A stretch of 64,000 nucleotides of DNA, taken from assembly GCF_013283195.1 (NCBI RefSeq), contig NZ_JABEKT010000001.1, forward strand, positions 1-64,000, given 5' to 3'. Within the stretch, counting starts at the first letter, position 1; every line of letters starts with the position of its first letter. Below, one piece after another: positions 46,964 through 56,598 of the stretch. Under the pieces are notes generated by a model. It did not search any database. It saw nothing but the letters and a program-made list of their open reading frames with translations, and was not told where the DNA came from. The stretch is from Ensifer adhaerens (GTDB taxonomy: Bacteria; Pseudomonadota; Alphaproteobacteria; Rhizobiales; Rhizobiaceae). The position numbers and the translations under genes were made by a program.

Positions 46964-48178
46964 TCAGGCGACAGCCCGTGCCAGCGCACAGCGCGACCAT
47001 AGCGAATGCAGCGCGCCGACCAGATGGTCGATGTCGGCATCCGAATGCAGCGGCGTCGGCGTAATGCGCAGGCGCTCGGTCTTCTTCGGCACCGTCGGAT
47101 AGTTGATCGGCTGTACATAGACGCCGAAATGGTCGAGCAGCAGGTCGGAGATCCACTTGCACTTGGCGGCATCGCCGACCATGACCGGCACGATGTGGCT
47201 CGGATTCGGCATATGCGGAATGCCGCGCTGATCGAGCATCGAGCGCAACCGGCGCACGCGCTCCTGATGGGCGAAGCGTTCGACCTGGCTTTCCTTCAAG
47301 TGACGGATGGAGGCAAGCGCACCGGCGGCAAGCGTCGGCGGCAGCGCCGTGGTGAAGATGAAGCCTGATGCAAACGAGCGGATGAAATCGCAAAGCGCCG
47401 TCGAACCGGTGATATAGCCACCCATGACGCCGAAAGCCTTGCCCAGCGTGCCTTCGATGACAGTCAGGCGATGCATCAAACCTTCGCGCTCGGCAATGCC
47501 GCCGCCGCGCGGGCCGTACATGCCGACGGCGTGCACTTCGTCGAGATAGGTCATCGCGCCGTATTTGTCGGCGAGATCGCAGAATTCCTTGATCGGGGCA
47601 ATGTCGCCATCCATCGAATAGACGGATTCAAACGCGATTATTTTTGGCGCGCGCGGATCGGCTGCAGCCAGCTTGGCTTCGAGGTCTGCTACCGAATTGT
47701 GCTTGAAGATGACGCGTTCGCACTTGGAATGACGGATCCCCTCGATCATCGAAGCGTGATTCCCGGCGTCCGAAAAGACGATGACACCGGGAATCTTCGA
47801 ACAGAGCGTTCCGAGCGCTGCCCAGTTGGACACGTAACCCGAGGTGAACAGAAGCGCCGATTCCTTGCCATGCAGATCTGCGAGCTCGCGCTCGAGCAGC
47901 ACATGGTAGTGGTTGGTGCCGGAAATGTTGCGGGTACCGCCGGCACCGGCGCCGCATTCGTCGATGGCGCGCTTCATCGCCTCAGTGACGATGGAATGCT
48001 GGCCCATGCCGAGATAGTCGTTGGAACACCAGACGGTGACTTCCTGGATGCCTTCAGCCGTGTGGCGCGCGGCCTTCGGGAAGTTGCCGCGATGGCGAGC
48101 GATATCAGCGAAAACCCGGTAGCGACCTTCCTGATGCAGCCCATCCAGCTCGGTTTTAAAGAAATTCTCGAAATCCAT
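46964..48178 (-). CDS. hemA: 5-aminolevulinate synthase (C4/Shemin pathway)
   Basis: 404 residues, PLP enzyme condensing glycine and succinyl-CoA to 5-aminolevulinate, the first step of heme and tetrapyrrole synthesis in alphaproteobacteria. The PLP Lys lies in [13 protein letters not shown], and the substrate-binding N-terminus [23 protein letters not shown] is typical. The second of two adjacent ATGs (48178) fits the GGAGA spacing best. An FNR/FixK-like box lies about 150 bp upstream. Confidence 0.97.
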   Translation of the reverse strand: MDFENFFKTELDGLHQEGRYRVFADIARHRGNFPKAARHTAEGIQEVTVWCSNDYLGMGQHSIVTEAMKRAIDECGAGAGGTRNISGTNHYHVLLERELADLHGKESALLFTSGYVSNWAALGTLCSKIPGVIVFSDAGNHASMIEGIRHSKCERVIFKHNSVADLEAKLAAADPRAPKIIAFESVYSMDGDIAPIKEFCDLADKYGAMTYLDEVHAVGMYGPRGGGIAEREGLMHRLTVIEGTLGKAFGVMGGYITGSTALCDFIRSFASGFIFTTALPPTLAAGALASIRHLKESQVERFAHQERVRRLRSMLDQRGIPHMPNPSHIVPVMVGDAAKCKWISDLLLDHFGVYVQPINYPTVPKKTERLRITPTPLHSDADIDHLVGALHSLWSRCALARAVA

Positions 48179-48325
48179 CATCTTCTCCAGTGCCCGGTCG
48201 CTTTTTTTGATTCAAAGCGATCGGGGGTCAACCCCGCAATGCGATGCGCCCGCCGCCTGCGGCAAAAGGCCTCTAGTTTTGAACCGTTCCAAAGAAAGCC
48301 TTAGCGCATGTAAATCCCTCCTAGC

Positions 48326-48339
48326 TTGATCGAAGTCAA
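48326..48339. promoter_or_regulatory. FNR/FixK-type box upstream of hemA
   Basis: CTTGA-TCGAAG-TCAAG (14-bp core TTGATCGAAGTCAA) keeps the invariant TTGA-N6-TCAA of FNR/FixK/FnrN sites. It lies between the cox-operon terminator and hemA, so hemA is the likely target. Oxygen-responsive control of hemA by such regulators is known in several alphaproteobacteria. No regulator gene is present in the window. Confidence 0.6.
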
Positions 48340-48349
48340 GCTTGGACGA

Positions 48350-48377
48350 AAAAAGGGCGGCCAAAACCGCCCTTTTT
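48350..48377 (-). terminator. Strong bidirectional-type terminator between the cox operon and hemA
   Basis: AAAAAGGGCGG pairs perfectly with CCGCCCTTTTT around CCAAAA. It lies 27 bases past the coxM-like stop and separates that operon from hemA, both read leftwards. Confidence 0.92.
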
Positions 48378-48403
48378 GTCGCATCAGAACGGGTTCAATC
48401 CGC

Positions 48404-49201
48404 TCATGCCGCCGCGACCGCGCGTTTTGCCATCACCTTCACCAGATTGGCGCGATAGCTGGCATCCGCATGGATATCGGACAGCAGATCGGACGGATCC
48501 ACCGTCACGCCGGCAAGCGCATCCGGCGACCACTGCGCCGAAAGTGCTGCCTCCATGCCCTTGTGCCGAAAGACACCGTTCGACCCGGCCCCCGTCACCG
48601 CGACGCGGACGTCGCCATTGTCCCGCCTAGCCACGAAGACACCGGTCATGGCGTAGCGTGAGGCCGGGTTGGCGAACTTCTGGTAAGCGGCCTTTGCCGG
48701 CGCTTCGAAAGTGACCGCCGTCACCAACTCGCCGTCTTCAAGCGCGGTCTCGAACAGCCCGGTGAAGAAGTCACCGGCGGCGATCTCCCGCCGGTCGGTG
48801 ACAATGGTCGCATCGAGCGCCAGCATCGCCGAGGGGTAGTCCGCTGCCGGATCGTTGTTGGCGATCGAGCCGCCGATCGTGCCCATATGGCGCACATGCG
48901 GGTCGCCGATATGGCTGGCAAGCCCTGCGATCGCCGGACAGACGGCCGCAAGCTCGGCCGAGGACGCCACCTCGAAATGCGTCGTCGCCGCTCCGATCCT
49001 GACGGTTCTCCCGGACACCGTTATGCCCTTCATTTCAGAGATTTGCCGGACATCGACGAGGTCGGTCGGTGCGGCAAGCCGCTGCTTCATCGTCGGTATC
49101 AGCGTCATCCCGCCGGAGAGATATTTGCCCTCGCCTGCGGCCTGCCGGAGCTTGACGGCATCCTGGATGGAAGACGCCCGGTGATATTGGGTCTCGTACA
49201 T
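48404..49201 (-). CDS. coxM: Carbon-monoxide-dehydrogenase-type medium subunit (FAD)
   Basis: 265 residues, FAD-binding subunit of the xanthine-oxidase family (coxM/CutM-like). FAD motifs of the family are seen around KYLSGGMTLIPTMKQR and HMGTIGGSIANNDPAADYP. A GGGAGGA ribosome-binding site precedes the ATG. Last gene of the S-L-M operon. The true substrate is uncertain (see the large subunit). Confidence 0.88.
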   Translation of the reverse strand: MYETQYHRASSIQDAVKLRQAAGEGKYLSGGMTLIPTMKQRLAAPTDLVDVRQISEMKGITVSGRTVRIGAATTHFEVASSAELAAVCPAIAGLASHIGDPHVRHMGTIGGSIANNDPAADYPSAMLALDATIVTDRREIAAGDFFTGLFETALEDGELVTAVTFEAPAKAAYQKFANPASRYAMTGVFVARRDNGDVRVAVTGAGSNGVFRHKGMEAALSAQWSPDALAGVTVDPSDLLSDIHADASYRANLVKVMAKRAVAAA

Positions 49202-49216
49202 GACGCGTCCTCCCGT

Positions 49217-51565
49217 TCAGTTGGCGGCGTGGGCGGCGGCCCACACCTTCTGCGGCGTCGCCGGCATCGTCAGCCGGTTATTGCCGATGGCATCGGTGAT
49301 GGCGTTGATCAGCGCCGGCGGCGAGCCGATGGCGCCGGCCTCGCCACAGCCCTTGATCCCGAGCGGATTGTTCGGGCAGGGCGTGTTCGAGGTCGAGACC
49401 TTGAACGACGGCAGATCGTCGGCGCGCGGCATGGCGTAGTCCATGTAGCTCGCCGTCAGCAGTTGGCCGTTTTCCGGGTCGTAGTGAACGTTCTCGAGCA
49501 GCGCCTGGCCGATACCCTGCGCCAGCCCGCCATGCACCTGCCCCTCGACGATCATCGGGTTGATGATGTTGCCGAAATCATCGGCCGCAACGAACTGGAT
49601 GATCTTCGTCACGCCGGTTTCCGGATCAACCTCGACTTCGCAGATGTAGCAGCCGGCCGGGAAGGTAAAGTTGGCCGGATCATAGAAGGCGCCCTCCTTC
49701 AGCCCCGGCTCCATGCCCGGCGGCAGGTTGTGGGCGGTATAGGCGGCGAGCGCCATCTGGAACCACGGCACCGTCTTGTCGGTACCAGCGACCTTCAGCT
49801 CACCGTTCTCGATGACGATGTCGCTTTCGTCCGCCTCCATCAGGTGGGCGGCGATCTTCTTCGCCTTGGCTTCGACCTTATCGAGCGCCTTGACCACCGC
49901 CGACATGCCGACGGCACCCGAGCGCGAGCCGTAGGTGCCCATGCCCATCTGCACCTTGTCGGTGTCTCCGTGCACGATGTTGACGCTGTCGATCGGCACG
50001 CCGAAACGATCAGCGACCAGCTGGGCGAAGGTGGTTTCATGCCCCTGCCCGTGGCTGTGCGAGCCGGTCAACACCTCGATCGTGCCGACGGCATTGACCC
50101 GGACCTCGGCCGATTCCCACAAGCCGACGCCGGCGCCGAGCGAGCCGACAGCCGCCGACGGCGCGATGCCGCAGGCCTCGATGTAGCAGCTCATGCCGAT
50201 GCCGCGCTTCATGCCGCGTCCGGCTGCTTCCGCCTTGCGGGCAGCAAAGCCGTTCCAGTCGGCGGCCTTCATCGCCGCATCGAGCGAGGCATCGTAGTCG
50301 CCGGCGTCGTAGTTCATGATCACGGGCGTCTGGTGCGGGAAGGAGCGGATGAAATTGATCCGCCGCAGTTCCGCCGGCGAGACCCCGAGTTCGCGCGCCG
50401 CCGTCTCCATGGTGCGTTCCAGGAGATAGGTCGCTTCCGGCCGACCTGCGCCGCGATAGGCATCGACCGGGGCGGTGTTGGTGTAGACCGTGCGCACATT
50501 GGCGTGGATCGCCGGGATGTCGTACTGGCCTGAGAGCAGCGTCGCATAGAGATAGGTCGGCACCGCCGAGGAGAACAGCGACATGTAGGCGCCGAGATTG
50601 GCGACCGTGTCGACCTTCAGCCCAATGATCCGGTTGTTGGCGTCGAACGCCATCTTCACCTTCGAGAGGTGATCGCGGCCATGGGCGTCGGTCAGGAACG
50701 CTTCCGTCCGGTCGGACGTCCATTTCACCGGCACGCCGGTGCGCTTGGAGGCCCACAGACAGACGATCTCTTCGGGATAGATGTAGATCTTCGAGCCGAA
50801 GCCGCCGCCGACATCGGGCGCAATCACACGAAGCTTGTTTTCCGGGGCAACATTGTAGAACGCGCTCATCACCAGCCGCGCCACATGCGGGTTCTGGCTG
50901 GTCGTGTAGCAGGTGTAGTGCTCGTCGCCGCCGTCATAGATCCCGAGCGTCGCGCGCGGCTCCATCGGGTTCGGTGATAGGCGGTTGTTGTGGATGGTGA
51001 TCTCGGTCACATGGGCCGCAGAGGCAATCGCCTTATCGGTCGCGGCGGGATCGCCGATCTGCCAGTCGAAGATCAGGTTGTTTGGCGCCTCCGGGTGCAG
51101 CTGCGGCTGGCCCTGTTCCAGCGCCTTTGTCGCGTCGGTGACGACGGGCAGTTCCTGGTAGTCGACGACGACGGCTTCCGCCGCATCCTTCGCCTCGGCG
51201 ACGCTGTCGGCAACGACGATGGCGACTGCATCGCCGACATAACGCACCGTCTCGTGGGCAAGCGGCCGCCAGGCGCCCATCTTCATCGGCGATCCGTCCT
51301 TGGAATGGATCATCCAGCCGCAGATGAGATTGCCTATGCCGTCGGCGAGCAGCTGCTTGCCGTCGAGCACGCCGATCACCCCGGGCATGGCCTTGGCCGC
51401 AGTCGCGTCGATCGACCTGATTTTCGCATGCGCATAAGGGCTGCGCACAAAGATCGCATATTTCATGCCGGGCACCGACATGTCGTCCGTGTAACGTCCC
51501 TTGCCGGTCAGGAGCCTCTTATCTTCCTTGCGCGCCACCCGCGCGCCAATACCTTCAACGCCCAT
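49217..51565 (-). CDS. coxL: Molybdenum hydroxylase large subunit, form II CoxL-like
   Basis: 782 residues, molybdopterin-cytosine-dinucleotide subunit of the xanthine-oxidase family. The active-site loop reads AYRGAGR, the form II (putative) CO dehydrogenase motif, not the form I AYxCSFR that carries the Cu-binding Cys. The catalytic Glu is in [16 protein letters not shown] near the C-terminus. Form II enzymes have not been shown to oxidise CO efficiently, and many are probably other hydroxylases. Followed after 15 bp by coxM-like. GGGAGGAG precedes the ATG. Confidence 0.9.
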   Translation of the reverse strand: MGVEGIGARVARKEDKRLLTGKGRYTDDMSVPGMKYAIFVRSPYAHAKIRSIDATAAKAMPGVIGVLDGKQLLADGIGNLICGWMIHSKDGSPMKMGAWRPLAHETVRYVGDAVAIVVADSVAEAKDAAEAVVVDYQELPVVTDATKALEQGQPQLHPEAPNNLIFDWQIGDPAATDKAIASAAHVTEITIHNNRLSPNPMEPRATLGIYDGGDEHYTCYTTSQNPHVARLVMSAFYNVAPENKLRVIAPDVGGGFGSKIYIYPEEIVCLWASKRTGVPVKWTSDRTEAFLTDAHGRDHLSKVKMAFDANNRIIGLKVDTVANLGAYMSLFSSAVPTYLYATLLSGQYDIPAIHANVRTVYTNTAPVDAYRGAGRPEATYLLERTMETAARELGVSPAELRRINFIRSFPHQTPVIMNYDAGDYDASLDAAMKAADWNGFAARKAEAAGRGMKRGIGMSCYIEACGIAPSAAVGSLGAGVGLWESAEVRVNAVGTIEVLTGSHSHGQGHETTFAQLVADRFGVPIDSVNIVHGDTDKVQMGMGTYGSRSGAVGMSAVVKALDKVEAKAKKIAAHLMEADESDIVIENGELKVAGTDKTVPWFQMALAAYTAHNLPPGMEPGLKEGAFYDPANFTFPAGCYICEVEVDPETGVTKIIQFVAADDFGNIINPMIVEGQVHGGLAQGIGQALLENVHYDPENGQLLTASYMDYAMPRADDLPSFKVSTSNTPCPNNPLGIKGCGEAGAIGSPPALINAITDAIGNNRLTMPATPQKVWAAAHAAN

Positions 51566-51648
51566 TGCCGATCTCCTCCCGAGATATCCAGCGAAACTCC
51601 TGCGGTGAAATGTGATCGCGGCGAGAAGTCATCGCCGCGGGCCGGATG

Positions 51649-52137
51649 TCATTCGGCAGCGACGCGGGCACCGCCCATTTCGGCTGCCGCCGCCAGGATC
51701 GACTTGACGATGTTGTGGTAGCCGGTGCACCGACAGATATTGCCTTCGAGCTCGGCGCGAACGGTCGCCTCGTCGAGCTGCCCGCCATGCCGGCGGATCA
51801 TGTCGACGGCCGTCATCACCATGCCCGGAGTGCAGAAGCCGCATTGCAGGCCGTGATTGGCCTTGAAGGCCGCCTGCACCGGATGCAGCTCGCCGTTTGC
51901 GGCCAGGCCTTCGATGGTGGTGATGTCAGAGCCCGCCGCCTGCGCGGCGAGGGTGGAACAGCTCTTGACCGACTTTCCATCCATGTGGACGACACAGGCG
52001 CCGCATTGCGACGTGTCGCAGCCGACATGCGTGCCGGTCAGTCCAAGGTTCTCGCGAATGAAATGCACCAGCAGCGTTCGGTCATCGCACTGACCGCTCA
52101 CCTGACGGCCGTTGACCGTCATTGTAATTTTCGCCAT
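51649..52137 (-). CDS. coxS: Molybdenum hydroxylase small subunit, 2Fe-2S (CoxS-like)
   Basis: 162 residues with two [2Fe-2S] clusters: a plant-type ferredoxin motif ([23 protein letters not shown]-terminal half) and the helical CGFCTPGM...[10 protein letters not shown] motif in the C-terminal half. First gene of the S-L-M operon, with CCGGAGGAG before the ATG. Transfers electrons from Mo to FAD. Confidence 0.93.
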   Translation of the reverse strand: MAKITMTVNGRQVSGQCDDRTLLVHFIRENLGLTGTHVGCDTSQCGACVVHMDGKSVKSCSTLAAQAAGSDITTIEGLAANGELHPVQAAFKANHGLQCGFCTPGMVMTAVDMIRRHGGQLDEATVRAELEGNICRCTGYHNIVKSILAAAAEMGGARVAAE

Positions 52138-52566
52138 TTCGCTCCTCCGGGTGGGTCAATGCCAACACGAGCGCGGGAAGCCGGGTGATGATCTGTTCAC
52201 GCGACTTCTGGAAACGCGCCAACTGCTATCGATGCCCTTCGCCTCGTGGCCCGCTCCTCCGCGTCCCCGTGGCTTGTCTGTATCATTGTCTTTTTTTGGA
52301 ATGTCGCAACCGCCCGAAGGCCGGCCACGATAAAAAATTTCCGTGATGGTTGCGCTTGCCGGAATGAGGCCTTCATGTCCCGTTCAGGAACGATATCATT
52401 ATGTTGGCGGCGAAGAGAATCCGCCGGACCTCCTGTAGACTTTCACAGCGGCCGGTTTATTTTCTGCAATTGCAAGTTCAGGTGGAGAAAGACAGCCGTC
52501 TTTTTGCCAATCACTCAAGGGACGGACGAGGCGACAGGCTGAGATCCGTAGAGATCGGAGAGAACA
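52138..52566. other. Intergenic region between the cox operon and the glycine-zipper lipoprotein
   Basis: 429 bp without a supported gene. It must hold the divergent promoters of the cox operon (minus) and the lipoprotein (plus). No clear FNR-type or RpoN-type site was seen. Confidence 0.4.
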
Positions 52567-52824
52567 ATGAAGAAAGCCATCGCACTTGTGCTGGTTGCCT
52601 TGTCGGTTGCGAGCTGCACCCAGACTGAAAAGGGTGCCGGCATCGGCGCCGTCTCGGGTGCGATCATCGGCGGCGCGATCACTGGCGACGTCCGTGGTGC
52701 AGCTGTCGGCGCTGCCATCGGTGGGGTCTCCGGCGCGGTCATCGGCAATGTCACCGAACAGCCGGGCCAGTGCTACTACCGCGACCGTTACGGCCGCCGC
52801 TACATCGACTCCTGCCCGCGCTAA
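52567..52824 (+). CDS. Small glycine-zipper lipoprotein
   Basis: 85 residues: signal peptide with a lipobox VASC (Cys18), a long glycine zipper (GAGIGAVSGAIIGGAIT...AAVGAAIGGVSGAVIG) and a short C-terminal tail with YYRDRYGRRYIDSCPR. GGAGA before the ATG. Similar small lipoproteins occur in many Rhizobiales as envelope proteins of unknown task. A perfect terminator follows. Confidence 0.85.
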   Translation: MKKAIALVLVALSVASCTQTEKGAGIGAVSGAIIGGAITGDVRGAAVGAAIGGVSGAVIGNVTEQPGQCYYRDRYGRRYIDSCPR

Positions 52825-52894
52825 GCCGCACGGACGGTCGATCGCATCGACAAGATGCCCTACGTCGAATGACCGTCAGGGCGTAACATCATCA

Positions 52895-52925
52895 CCCCTC
52901 ATGGTTCCCGCCATGAGGGGTTTTT
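52895..52925 (+). terminator. Rho-independent terminator after the lipoprotein gene
   Basis: CCCCTCATGG pairs perfectly with CCATGAGGGG around TTCCCG and is followed by five T residues. Confidence 0.93.
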
Positions 52926-53063
52926 CGTTTCTGCCCCTATCGTCGATCTGCAGACCATTTTCTCGCCCGGCAACCCATCAAACGTGCTGGCGCAGGAACC
53001 GGGTGGCCGGCGGCAACGCAATTCTGTCAGGTGCCTCGAAACACCATGTTCGAGGACCTCTCC

Positions 53064-54293
53064 ATGCCCAAACCGCCTGCCGCCGCCCTACCCTCCGCGT
53101 TCAAACGCATCGGTTGGTCCAACCTTTTTGCCCAATTCTCCGAGCAAATCGCCTTGGCGGCAGCGCCGCTTGCCGCCGTCCTTCTGCTTTCGGCCGGCCC
53201 TGCCGAAACCGGCTGGCTGCAGATGGCCCAGACGCTGCCGTTTCTGCTGCTGTCCATTCCGGCTGGCCTGCTCGTCGATCGCGCCTCGCGGCGAACGCTC
53301 ATGGTGCTTTCGGAAATGCTGCGCGCCCTGTCGCTGGTCGCCACCCTGGTTTTGATGGCAAGCGGCCTCCTCACGCTGCCACTTCTGGCGATCATGGGTT
53401 TCGTCGGGGCGATCGGAACGGTTTGCTACAATGTTGCCGCACCGGCACTGATCCCGGCGATCGTCCCACGCGCGCAGCTTGCCGATGCCAATCGTTGGCT
53501 GGAGCTTGCCCGCAGCCTCGCCTATTCCGGCGGGCCGGCGATCGGCGGGGCGATCGTCGCCTGGACCGGCGCGTCGCTTGCCTATGTCGCGGCGACCACG
53601 CTTTCCCTTCTCGCCGTCGTCCTGCTTGCCGGCCTCAGCGAACAGAAGCAGTCGGCGCGATCACGGCGCGATCTGCTTCATGACCTTGTTGAAGGCGCGC
53701 GTTTCCTTGCCGGCCATACGCTGCTGCGGCCAATCCTCGTGACCGCAATCGTCTTCAACACATCCTGGTTCGTGCTGCAGGCGGTCTATGTCGCCTATGC
53801 CGTCCGCACACTCGGATTGACGGCAACCGGTGTCGGCGTGACGCTCGGCATCTATGGAGCCGGCATGATGATCGGCGCCTATGCCGCCCCCGCCATTGCG
53901 CGCCGCATTCCGTTCGGCGTCATGATCGCGCTCGGTCCGCTTGGCGGTCTGCTCGCAGCCGTCGTCATGCTGCTGACGATCTGGTTCCCCCATGGCGCGC
54001 TTGCGGGATTGAGCTTCTTTCTGTTCGGTGCGGGACCGGTTCTCTGGTCGATCGCCACGTTGACGCTCCGGCAGGCCATCACCCCGAACGCGATGCTGGG
54101 TCGAGTTTCAGCCTTCATCACCACGGCGACATTCGGCGCAAGGCCGGTTGGCGCAGCGCTTGGCGCCATCGTCGCCACCCACTATGGCGTCGAGGCTTGC
54201 CTGGCGGTCGCAACAGTGGGTTTCTTCATCCAGTTTCTTGTCATCATCGCCTCGCAGGTTCCGAGGTTACGGGCGCTGCCTGAACCGGCTTGA
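53064..54293 (+). CDS. MFS transporter, EntS/MFS_3 type
   Basis: 409 residues, 12 membrane segments. The opening FKRIGWSNLFAQFSEQIALAAAPLAAVLLL and the LLSIPAGLLVDRASRRTLMVLSE loop match the MFS_3 exporters (EntS-like, macrolide-efflux-like). GAGGA seven bases before the ATG at 53064 selects this start. Substrate unknown. Confidence 0.86.
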   Translation: MPKPPAAALPSAFKRIGWSNLFAQFSEQIALAAAPLAAVLLLSAGPAETGWLQMAQTLPFLLLSIPAGLLVDRASRRTLMVLSEMLRALSLVATLVLMASGLLTLPLLAIMGFVGAIGTVCYNVAAPALIPAIVPRAQLADANRWLELARSLAYSGGPAIGGAIVAWTGASLAYVAATTLSLLAVVLLAGLSEQKQSARSRRDLLHDLVEGARFLAGHTLLRPILVTAIVFNTSWFVLQAVYVAYAVRTLGLTATGVGVTLGIYGAGMMIGAYAAPAIARRIPFGVMIALGPLGGLLAAVVMLLTIWFPHGALAGLSFFLFGAGPVLWSIATLTLRQAITPNAMLGRVSAFITTATFGARPVGAALGAIVATHYGVEACLAVATVGFFIQFLVIIASQVPRLRALPEPA

Positions 54294-54408
54294 CCCTGTC
54301 GTGTTGCCTCGATGCGACCGTCCGATGCACGGCAAGCATCACCCGGTAGACGTCCACGGCAACCGCCGTCTCGACTACCGCGCCAGGTTTTTGTGCTGCG
54401 CTGACAAC

Positions 54409-54443
54409 ATTCCGGGTCTTTTTCAGCGAAATCGACCCGGAAT
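54409..54443. repeat. Inverted repeat upstream of tamA
   Basis: ATTCCGGGTC pairs perfectly with GACCCGGAAT around a 15-nt loop containing TTTTT, about 120 bp after the MFS stop and about 120 bp before tamA. It could be a leader hairpin of tamA or a distant terminator. Confidence 0.4.
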
Positions 54444-54560
54444 CTGGGCCTCAGGGGTGGATGCCGAGCGCCGTCATCGTTAACAGATGGAAAACCTTAG
54501 GCATGCAATAGTGACCCCGCCGCATAGAAGGCAGTTTGTATTGGGTCGCCTTAAGACGGG

Positions 54561-56486
54561 ATGCGGAAGCGAATGTCCCCACCACGGTCGAGTATTGCGT
54601 ACTGGAAGGCAGCGACTGCGCTCGCAGTTGCCGCCTCGTGCGCGCTTGGCCCCATGTCCGCGAGCAAAGCCTACGCGTTCAAGATTTTCGGCATGAAGTT
54701 TTTCGAGGGCGACGAGGACGAGGCGCAGGTCATCGACCCCGTTAATTACACCCTCACCTTCGACCCAGGCACCGATGACAAGGAACTGAAAGAGGCGCTG
54801 GAGAACAGCTCGCAGCTGGTTCAGGGCCAGGAAAAACCGGTTTCCGGCGACCTTGGCCTTGCGATCCGCGCCCGCGACGACCGCGACCGCCTGCTGGCGG
54901 CACTCTACGAGAAGGCGCGCTACGGCGGCACCGTGGCGATCCAGATCAACGGCCAGAACCTTGACAGCCTGCCGCCCGATCCCTCCTTCCCCAACGGCCA
55001 GCCCGTACCCGTCACTGTGACCGTTAAACCGGGCCCGGTGTTTACGCTCGGTTCGGTCAAGTTCGATGGTGATGCCGCCGGCCTCAATCCCGCCGACTAC
55101 GATCTCGTACCTGGCGCACGCGCAGATTCGACGCTGATCATCAGGGCCGGTGAAAAAGTCGTCAACGACCTGCGCGAACAGGGGCGGCCGTTTGCCAAAC
55201 TGACCGAGCGCAGCGTCGTTGCCGACCATGCAGATTCGACAGTCGACGTGGTGATATCAGCGGAAGGTGGGCCGGTCGCACCGGTCGGCGAAGTCAGCGT
55301 TTCCGGAACCAAGACCGTCGATCCAGGCTTCGTGCGCGATTTTTCGCGGCTCAACGAAGGTCGGCCCTATTCGCCCGAGGACATCCGCAGAGCCTCCGAG
55401 CGGCTGCGCCAGCTCGGCGTGTTCTCGAGCGTTACCATCAAAGAAGCGGGCACCCTTTCGCCCGATGGCTCGATCCCGATGAAGATCGAGGTGTCGGAGG
55501 GCAAGCACCGTTTTTTCGGCTTCGGCGCCCAGGTCTCGACAACGGACGGCCTCGGACTTTCCGGTTATTGGGGACACCGCAATCTGTTCGGCCGAGCCGA
55601 ATCGTTGCGTATCGAGGGCTCGATCGACCGTATCGGCGAGACCCAGGAGCTCGACAAGCTCGACTATTCCGCCGGCATCCTTTTTGCCAAGCCCGGCGCC
55701 TTCGGTCCAACCTCGACCTTCACCGCCAGCCTCAAGGCCAACATTCAGGATCCGGATGCCTATCGTGCCAAGATCCTGACCGGAGCGGCCGGGGCAACAT
55801 TCGAACTGTCGCCGACCGATACTGTTTCTGGTGGCGGTGAGCTCAGCTGGGCGGATATCGACGACGCCTTCGGCTCCAACTCCTACCTGACGGCCGCCGT
55901 TCCGCTCGAATACGTGCGCGACACCCGCGACGACAAGCTGAACGCGACCGAAGGCTACCGTGCGCTGATCAACGCAAAGCCGAGCTACGAGATCAAGGGC
56001 CAGACCTTCTTCTCATCCTTCGAGGCAACCGCTTCGGGCTATCACGCTCTCGGTGACGAGAAGCGGTTCGTTCTGGCCGGCAAGATCGGCGCGGGCGTTC
56101 TGGTCGGCGGCGACGGCTTGGCCGACATTCCCGCCAACCGCCGCTTCTATCTCGGCGGCGGCGGCTCTGTGCGCGGCTATTCCTATCAGGAGATCAGCCC
56201 GCGCAATGCCAGCAACGACCTGACCGGCGGACGCTCCTATGTCAACGCTTCGGTGGAGGCACGCATCGCCATCACCGACACGATCGGCATCGTTCCCTTC
56301 ATCGATGCCGGTACGGTATCGGCGAGCACCACGCCCGACTTCTCCGACATTCGCGCCGGCGCCGGCATCGGCCTTCGTTACCAGACGCCGTTCGGGCCGA
56401 TCCGTCTCGATGTGGCCATGCCGCTCAACAAATATCCTGGCGGCACGACCTACGGCATCTATGCCGGTATCGGTCAGTCCTTCTGA
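54561..56486 (+). CDS. tamA: Translocation and assembly module outer-membrane protein TamA
   Basis: 641 residues, Omp85 family. Signal segment (about residues 15-38), three POTRA-like domains (about 60-310) and a 16-strand BamA-type beta-barrel (about 330-641) ending in the outer-membrane C-terminus GIGQSF. With TamB it forms the TAM machine that assists insertion of some outer-membrane proteins and lipid transport. An ATG at 54573 is an alternative start. The gene for its partner follows after 112 bp. Confidence 0.92.
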   Translation: MRKRMSPPRSSIAYWKAATALAVAASCALGPMSASKAYAFKIFGMKFFEGDEDEAQVIDPVNYTLTFDPGTDDKELKEALENSSQLVQGQEKPVSGDLGLAIRARDDRDRLLAALYEKARYGGTVAIQINGQNLDSLPPDPSFPNGQPVPVTVTVKPGPVFTLGSVKFDGDAAGLNPADYDLVPGARADSTLIIRAGEKVVNDLREQGRPFAKLTERSVVADHADSTVDVVISAEGGPVAPVGEVSVSGTKTVDPGFVRDFSRLNEGRPYSPEDIRRASERLRQLGVFSSVTIKEAGTLSPDGSIPMKIEVSEGKHRFFGFGAQVSTTDGLGLSGYWGHRNLFGRAESLRIEGSIDRIGETQELDKLDYSAGILFAKPGAFGPTSTFTASLKANIQDPDAYRAKILTGAAGATFELSPTDTVSGGGELSWADIDDAFGSNSYLTAAVPLEYVRDTRDDKLNATEGYRALINAKPSYEIKGQTFFSSFEATASGYHALGDEKRFVLAGKIGAGVLVGGDGLADIPANRRFYLGGGGSVRGYSYQEISPRNASNDLTGGRSYVNASVEARIAITDTIGIVPFIDAGTVSASTTPDFSDIRAGAGIGLRYQTPFGPIRLDVAMPLNKYPGGTTYGIYAGIGQSF

Positions 56487-56598
56487 ATCCAGACGGTTTC
56501 GACCGATTTCCATGCGTGGGCGGTAAATTTAGCCCGATCGCCCGGAGTTTCCGCCGGCAAAGATTCCGCAGCGACGCAAGTTGCGTTATGGGTAGTTC

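Noticed and set aside
48887-50533. 548-codon ORF opposite the cox genes
   Set aside because: Antisense to intact coxM/coxL-like genes with all cofactor motifs; no ribosome-binding site or domain.
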